A stretch of 64,000 bases of DNA, taken from positions 21,547,105 through 21,611,104 of the forward strand of contig NC_059081.1 of assembly GCF_020497125.1 (NCBI RefSeq), written 5' to 3'. Numbering within the stretch: the first letter of the stretch is position 1; each line of letters begins with the position of its first letter. Below the pieces are notes generated by a model. The model saw nothing but the letters and a program-made list of their open reading frames with translations, did not search any database and was not told where the DNA came from. Shown piece after piece: positions 59,886 to 64,000 of this stretch. Source of the DNA: Mauremys mutica. Taxonomy: Eukaryota; Chordata; Testudines; Geoemydidae. The position numbers and the translations under genes were made by a program.

Positions 59886-62339
59886 CCAACCTGGATTCAG
59901 ATCTATGCTCTGCTTTGCATTGGTAGGAGGGGGCAGGTTCTCTTAATGGCCTTCCCAAATCTCAGCACTTCCTCCCACTTCAAAACTGCACCAGAAATTG
60001 CCCAGTTACAAATGAAACTGTAGAGTCAAATGACCTAGTGGCTTGTTACACATTTAAATGAACAAAGACTAACACAGAAATGCTACAATATGTCAAAGAA
60101 GAACATGGCCTGGGCTGCACTTGAAGGGCTCTTGTTAACTTAAATGGGAGCCTTCTACATGCTCCCATTTAAGTTAACAAGCTTAAATTACTATAAATTA
60201 AATTAAATTACTAAGTGACTATAATTATACAGGATAATTAATGATCATTTGTTAACTAATGCAAAGGCCAAATTCTGCTCCCATTTACATCAGTGCAACT
60301 CCTGTTGATATCAGGGGACTGAACACTTGTAAATGAGTATAGAATTTGTCTCATTGCTTTTTTTGTGAAGACCAGAGAAGAACTAAAAGCATTTTTAATG
60401 TCTAAATCCCACATTGAGATCTTTTATGTAACTTCATAACTTTCCATAAAAACACTAGCCACAGTTATCAAAACAACTGGTTTCCAGGAACCATGAAATA
60501 ATAATGGTGTACAAGTTTCAGAAACAAATATTTAGAAAATCACTTTAAACTTTTCTATGTAGTAAAATATGTAAATGACATACAGTTGCTAGGAGATGGA
60601 AAGCTATGCGAACCTGTGAAAACATTACAATCTGTGCTGCCTTTGAATTTGCAAGGTCAGCTGTATTTTTCATAACCATTTATTTATATTGTCTCCATGC
60701 TAAAAAATGAAATTCCCTACATTAACTTTTTTTATTTAATACTAACTGACCTACTGTACATCTAAATTTGTAAGGCTAGCTAACTTCTTTATTGAGTTTA
60801 CAGCCCTTTAATTATGATTGTTTTACTAGACTAATTAAGAAATATACTGTACACCATTCCATTCTGTTGAAATAGCTCAGATTCCATACTCAAAACTTCT
60901 AAGTTCATTGCATTACTTAATTTATTTTTTTTATCATTCCATAAAATTTTAGTCTCATCTGTTTTTTTGAATTAAAAAATGCCATAACAAGAACAAAATG
61001 TAGTTTACTGTCCAATTAACAAATCTAGTAGCTTATCCTGTCACTCACTGAATTATAATGCATTGGTCATAAATCAGTAAGAGAACTACTTAGGCATGGA
61101 CCTTGTAATCAATGCTACAAGTATTGGCTGCTCTCCACATAATCCAGCACTAAAATGTGCAAAGTTATTGTATTCCAGTAACACATTAACAGAATGTACA
61201 GCCATTTTGACTTTTGTAAATGATCTAACAGCACCACAGCAAAAAGCATTTGCTCGTTTTTTAAACCAAATGTCTCCCTCGTGATAAATGTATTTAGTAA
61301 TTTTTAGTGAAGAACCAGAAATAGGAATTAACTGTGGTTTTTTAGTGTTTTTCATTTTTTTACTTTTTAAATATATGGGTTCTTCACTATTTGAGAGACG
61401 TTGGCTAGAATTCAATTTTCAGATAAACCCTCGACCTTGTGTGTGTTTCCATGGATCTTCTTAGGAATCTGATAGTTCTGAATTTGTGTGGGAAGATATT
61501 CACTCCAGCTTTGCAATGGTGGTGCTCAGATATAATCAGAGTCCCATAATTTTGTAAATTGTTGGAGAATCACACTCTGACTGGACTTACAACTTTTCTT
61601 TCTAATGGAAGACTGGGGTAAGTCTCCCCACCTCTTCTGTTCTGATTCTGCTGGTCCAAAAGGGATAGAGATTGCCTGTAAGGTTAGAGGTGGAGATGGG
61701 TTATAGGGCCCTAATTTAGCACGTTTAGTCTGTGCTTAAAGTGAGGCATAGGATGTATGCATTGTGAACTGTGCATTTATAAGATCCTGGCCCTAAAGTT
61801 TATGCATTCTCAGAGTGTACTCTAATAGGGGCTAATGGCTTTCAGGCATTGTCCTGTTCTGGAGATGTGATACCATACTGTAGAAAGAAAGCAAATTTCC
61901 ACATATTGTCCTTGGTTACACAGCTACTTCTAATATAAGATAATTGTACTGTGAATGCTCAGACAGTATTAAGAGGATAGGTGTTAAAAAGACTCAAAGC
62001 AAATAACTAAGATGGCTGTTATTACAAATGAAAATTAATAAATAAATGGCTAGAAAGAAACGGAAAGATGTGAGCTTATATCTGGGTTTTGTTTTGGTTT
62101 TTTTTTTGTATGGCATCACATGTTGCTCTGATGCTATGAACAAGTGAAAGAACTGGAGACCCAATGTAATAATATGAGATACTGATATGTCAAACATAAA
62201 AGTCTGGTGAATCATGTGGCATTTTTTAAAGTGAGCTCACTTTATTTGCTAAGCAGCTTTTCCTGAGCTTTCACAGCAAAAGCTGTAGAGTAATAGTAGC
62301 TGAATTATGAAAGATCTCCAGGGATATTTGAAAGGGTGA
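59886..62339. other. Unassigned AT-rich DNA, with one perfect hairpin
   Basis: No gene was recognised. 60265-60340 is a diffuse 'cccatttacatcagtgcaac' repeat. The 109-codon minus frame at 61086-61415 has no motif. Confidence 0.45.
60131..60181. repeat. Perfect 21-bp inverted repeat (hairpin)
   Basis: CTTGTTAACTTAAATGGGAG plus C (60131-60151) and its exact complement (60161-60181) are separated by the 9-base loop 'cttctacat'. No T-run follows in terminator fashion and none is expected in an animal genome. Likely a MITE core or recent foldback. Confidence 0.85.
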
Positions 62340-62960
62340 GAAGGTTCCAGAGTAGTGGAAGAATAAATCCTAATTCTCATCCAAAAGAGAGAATGGGATA
62401 ATCATGAGAATACTGGAGGGATAAGCCTGTTGAATAACAGCCAGAGGATCTTTACCAAAGTCATCCTAAGTAGGATTGAGGAAACAGTGAAATTAATAAT
62501 ATAGGGATTAGTGCAGTTTCAGAATAAAATGATGTTTACGTAGCAAATCTCCATGATCAGAGAGAATGGACAAGTAGAGAGATTTTGAGAGACATTTTAA
62601 ACAGAAGCTTCACTGATTTAAAAAAATATAAAAAATGTATAACCATGGAATATTCTTTAAATGTGAAAGATCCAAGATAGAGATGGATGGAGCCCCTGAG
62701 AAAGCTGTATTTTTGCTACATAGTCTACTACAGCACTGAAGCCAAGAAGTTAGATTGTTTTGAAATATAAGAGGTGTAAGGGAATGCGTATCCGTAGAGA
62801 AATAGAATATTCTCCTGACAAGGTGATCCCAATACCACCAACAAAAGAGCAGAGTAAATGCTAGTGAGAACTGGTTGGAAATTTGCAGGGGAGGGAGTAG
62901 AGGAATTTGATAAGGGACTCAAGGCAATATCTGAAAGAAATAAAAAAATAGCATGGAAGA
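62340..62960 (+). pseudogene. Decayed L1/Tx1-like LINE reverse transcriptase relic
   Basis: Translated plus-strand pieces give ISLLNNSQRIFTKVILSRIE from about 62422, which aligns in pattern with the L1-clade 'PISLLNxDYKIFTKVLxxRL' block, followed by a FQNKMMFT-like DQ.GF region. Later pieces are too mutated to assign. Many stops and frame changes are present, and the catalytic motif was not found. The family call rests mainly on that single block. Confidence 0.45.
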
Positions 62961-63044
62961 TGCATTAACTGATTTCTTTAAAAGATCATCTGCTGATAAC
63001 AGGATGTAAAATTAATTCCATCAGCCAAAGGCTGATCCATTACT

Positions 63045-63140
63045 ATAAAAGCTGCAAAGAGTTCTGTGGCACCTTATAGACTAACAAACGTATTGGAGCA
63101 TGAGCTTTTGTGGGTGAATACCCACTTCGTCGGATGCAAG
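63045..63140 (-). mobile_element. Penelope-like element 3' end, second subfamily
   Basis: 'gcaaagagttctgtggcacc', 'ttatagactaacaaacgtat', 'tggagcatgagcttttgtgg' and 'gaatacccacttcgtcggat' match the minus-sense arm at 50201-50290 almost base for base. The outermost 30-odd bases of the 3' end are missing. Confidence 0.75.
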
Positions 63141-63461
63141 CTCTCAGTCTGGCTCCCCAAAACTGTCTCTGCCAATCCGTTTTTTCATTTATCTCAGGGA
63201 AGATGGATTCTCTTAAAACCTTCCACCATCCCTGTGTGTCTCTGGACTCCAAATACTATATTGCTCTAGGGTATCAGCCATAGAGCCAAGATGTTAAGTT
63301 CTCCTTCTGCCTCAGACTGTTTTCCCCCTGTCAGCCAGCCAGGCCATTTAGGAGAATACCTCCAAAATGGTTTCTCCATCATTCAGCAGTTAGACCCGTT
63401 TGGGCTTAATGGCTTGCAATCACTTGTCTTGTAACTGTATCTACCTGTGGAGAAGCACCAT

Positions 63462-63868
63462 GAATCTAGAACTGGTTGGATTCTGGAATTTCCATTGTGT
63501 GAGAAATTCTGACTTTTTTTTTTCATTCTGAACTGGAATGTGAAGCTAAAATTTTGAAATTTCCCATAAAACAAAAATTCTAAAAAAAAAAAAGATTTAG
63601 GATTGTCAAAATATTTTGTTCTGACATATATTATACTTAATATAATATATATTGGCATAATATAATATTAAAATTCATATCTGATGTCACATGAAAGCCA
63701 AAAGAAAATCAATCTAAATGATAAAGACAAAACAAAATGTGCTGGTTATTTCCTCCGATGAAAAGGTTGAAATTGATGTTACTGTAAAACATTTTGATAT
63801 TGACAAAACTGCAGTTTTGAGTGGAAAACTATTGTGTCTGAAAATTTTTAACCATCTCCAGTTGAAAC
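63462..63868. mobile_element. TIR element of the 'agctggtc' family
   Basis: The left end 'ctagaactggttggattctg' then 'gaatttcc', and the right side 'ctgaaaatttttaaccatct' then 'ccagtt', are imperfect complements. The AT-rich interior includes a palindromic 'taatataatatatattggca' stretch near 63640. The two opposing open frames at its right end (63718-63903) are artefacts. Confidence 0.5.
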
Positions 63869-64000
63869 GGTCCAATACACCATCACAGAAATCCAATACA
63901 TAAACAATATTTTGTGATACAGATCAACATTCACTGCTGAGCATCCCCATATGTATCACACTGATGTGTCCTTTACGTGGAATACAAATCAAAATATAAA
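63869..64000. other. Unassigned end of window
   Basis: Nothing recognised. Confidence 0.5.

Noticed and set aside
1..64000. CRISPR arrays, bacterial operons, plasmid or phage genes
   Set aside because: No regular spacer arrays, Shine-Dalgarno-led ORF chains or prokaryotic gene families. The sequence is vertebrate.

Overview
The window looks like reptile nuclear DNA, most probably from a turtle. It is AT-rich and gene-poor, and almost everything recognisable is a transposable element. Three kinds of element point to turtle. The first is a tRNA-headed SINE with a CR1-like tail (32252-32420, Cry type). The second is CR1 LINEs of two lineages. The third is repeated 3' ends of a Penelope-like element (PLE), together with short non-autonomous hAT and Harbinger-like transposons. 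The species call is inference from repeat content, since no single-copy marker gene was recognised.

Layout. 1-5.2 kb: a MIR copy, a GC-rich hAT element with target duplication, a decayed tyrosine-recombinase (DIRS/Ngaro-like) retroelement, and a PLE end. 5.2-20.7 kb: mostly unassigned AT-rich DNA with a second MIR, two more hAT elements, a CR1 tail, PLE ends, tRNA-like repeats and a 5'-truncated CR1 on the + strand (about 19.89-20.73 kb). 20.7-34.8 kb: long unassigned stretches, an LTR-like repeat, a decayed LINE end, a MIR split by a small transposon, a TA-flanked MITE, the Cry-type SINE and a repeat-free block that could be conserved non-coding DNA. 34.9-36.0 kb: a probable solo LTR. 37.1-37.4 kb: the only candidate for a host protein-coding exon, a possible last exon with a splice acceptor, 58 open codons, a stop and a poly(A) signal. 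40.1-44.7 kb: a cluster of hAT elements, a PLE fragment encoding a GIY-YIG endonuclease domain and interrupted by a Harbinger-like MITE, and a very GC-rich palindromic hAT element. 48.4-51.5 kb: hAT elements and a 1.25 kb terminal-inverted-repeat element that contains a fold-back PLE insertion. 53.0-63.9 kb: an old CR1 relic, an element with 67-bp tandem units, a long CR1 whose ORF2 is broken by only two nonsense codons in one frame (56.2-59.0 kb), another hAT element, a perfect hairpin, an L1/Tx1-like relic and further repeats.

No operon, CRISPR array, rRNA, functional tRNA, recognised multi-exon host gene or new functional system was found. The parts that can be read as history are the nested and target-duplicated insertions. 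Ten elements carry a precise 8-bp or TA target duplication, one insertion has a 12-bp duplication, and two nested cases give a relative order of insertion.
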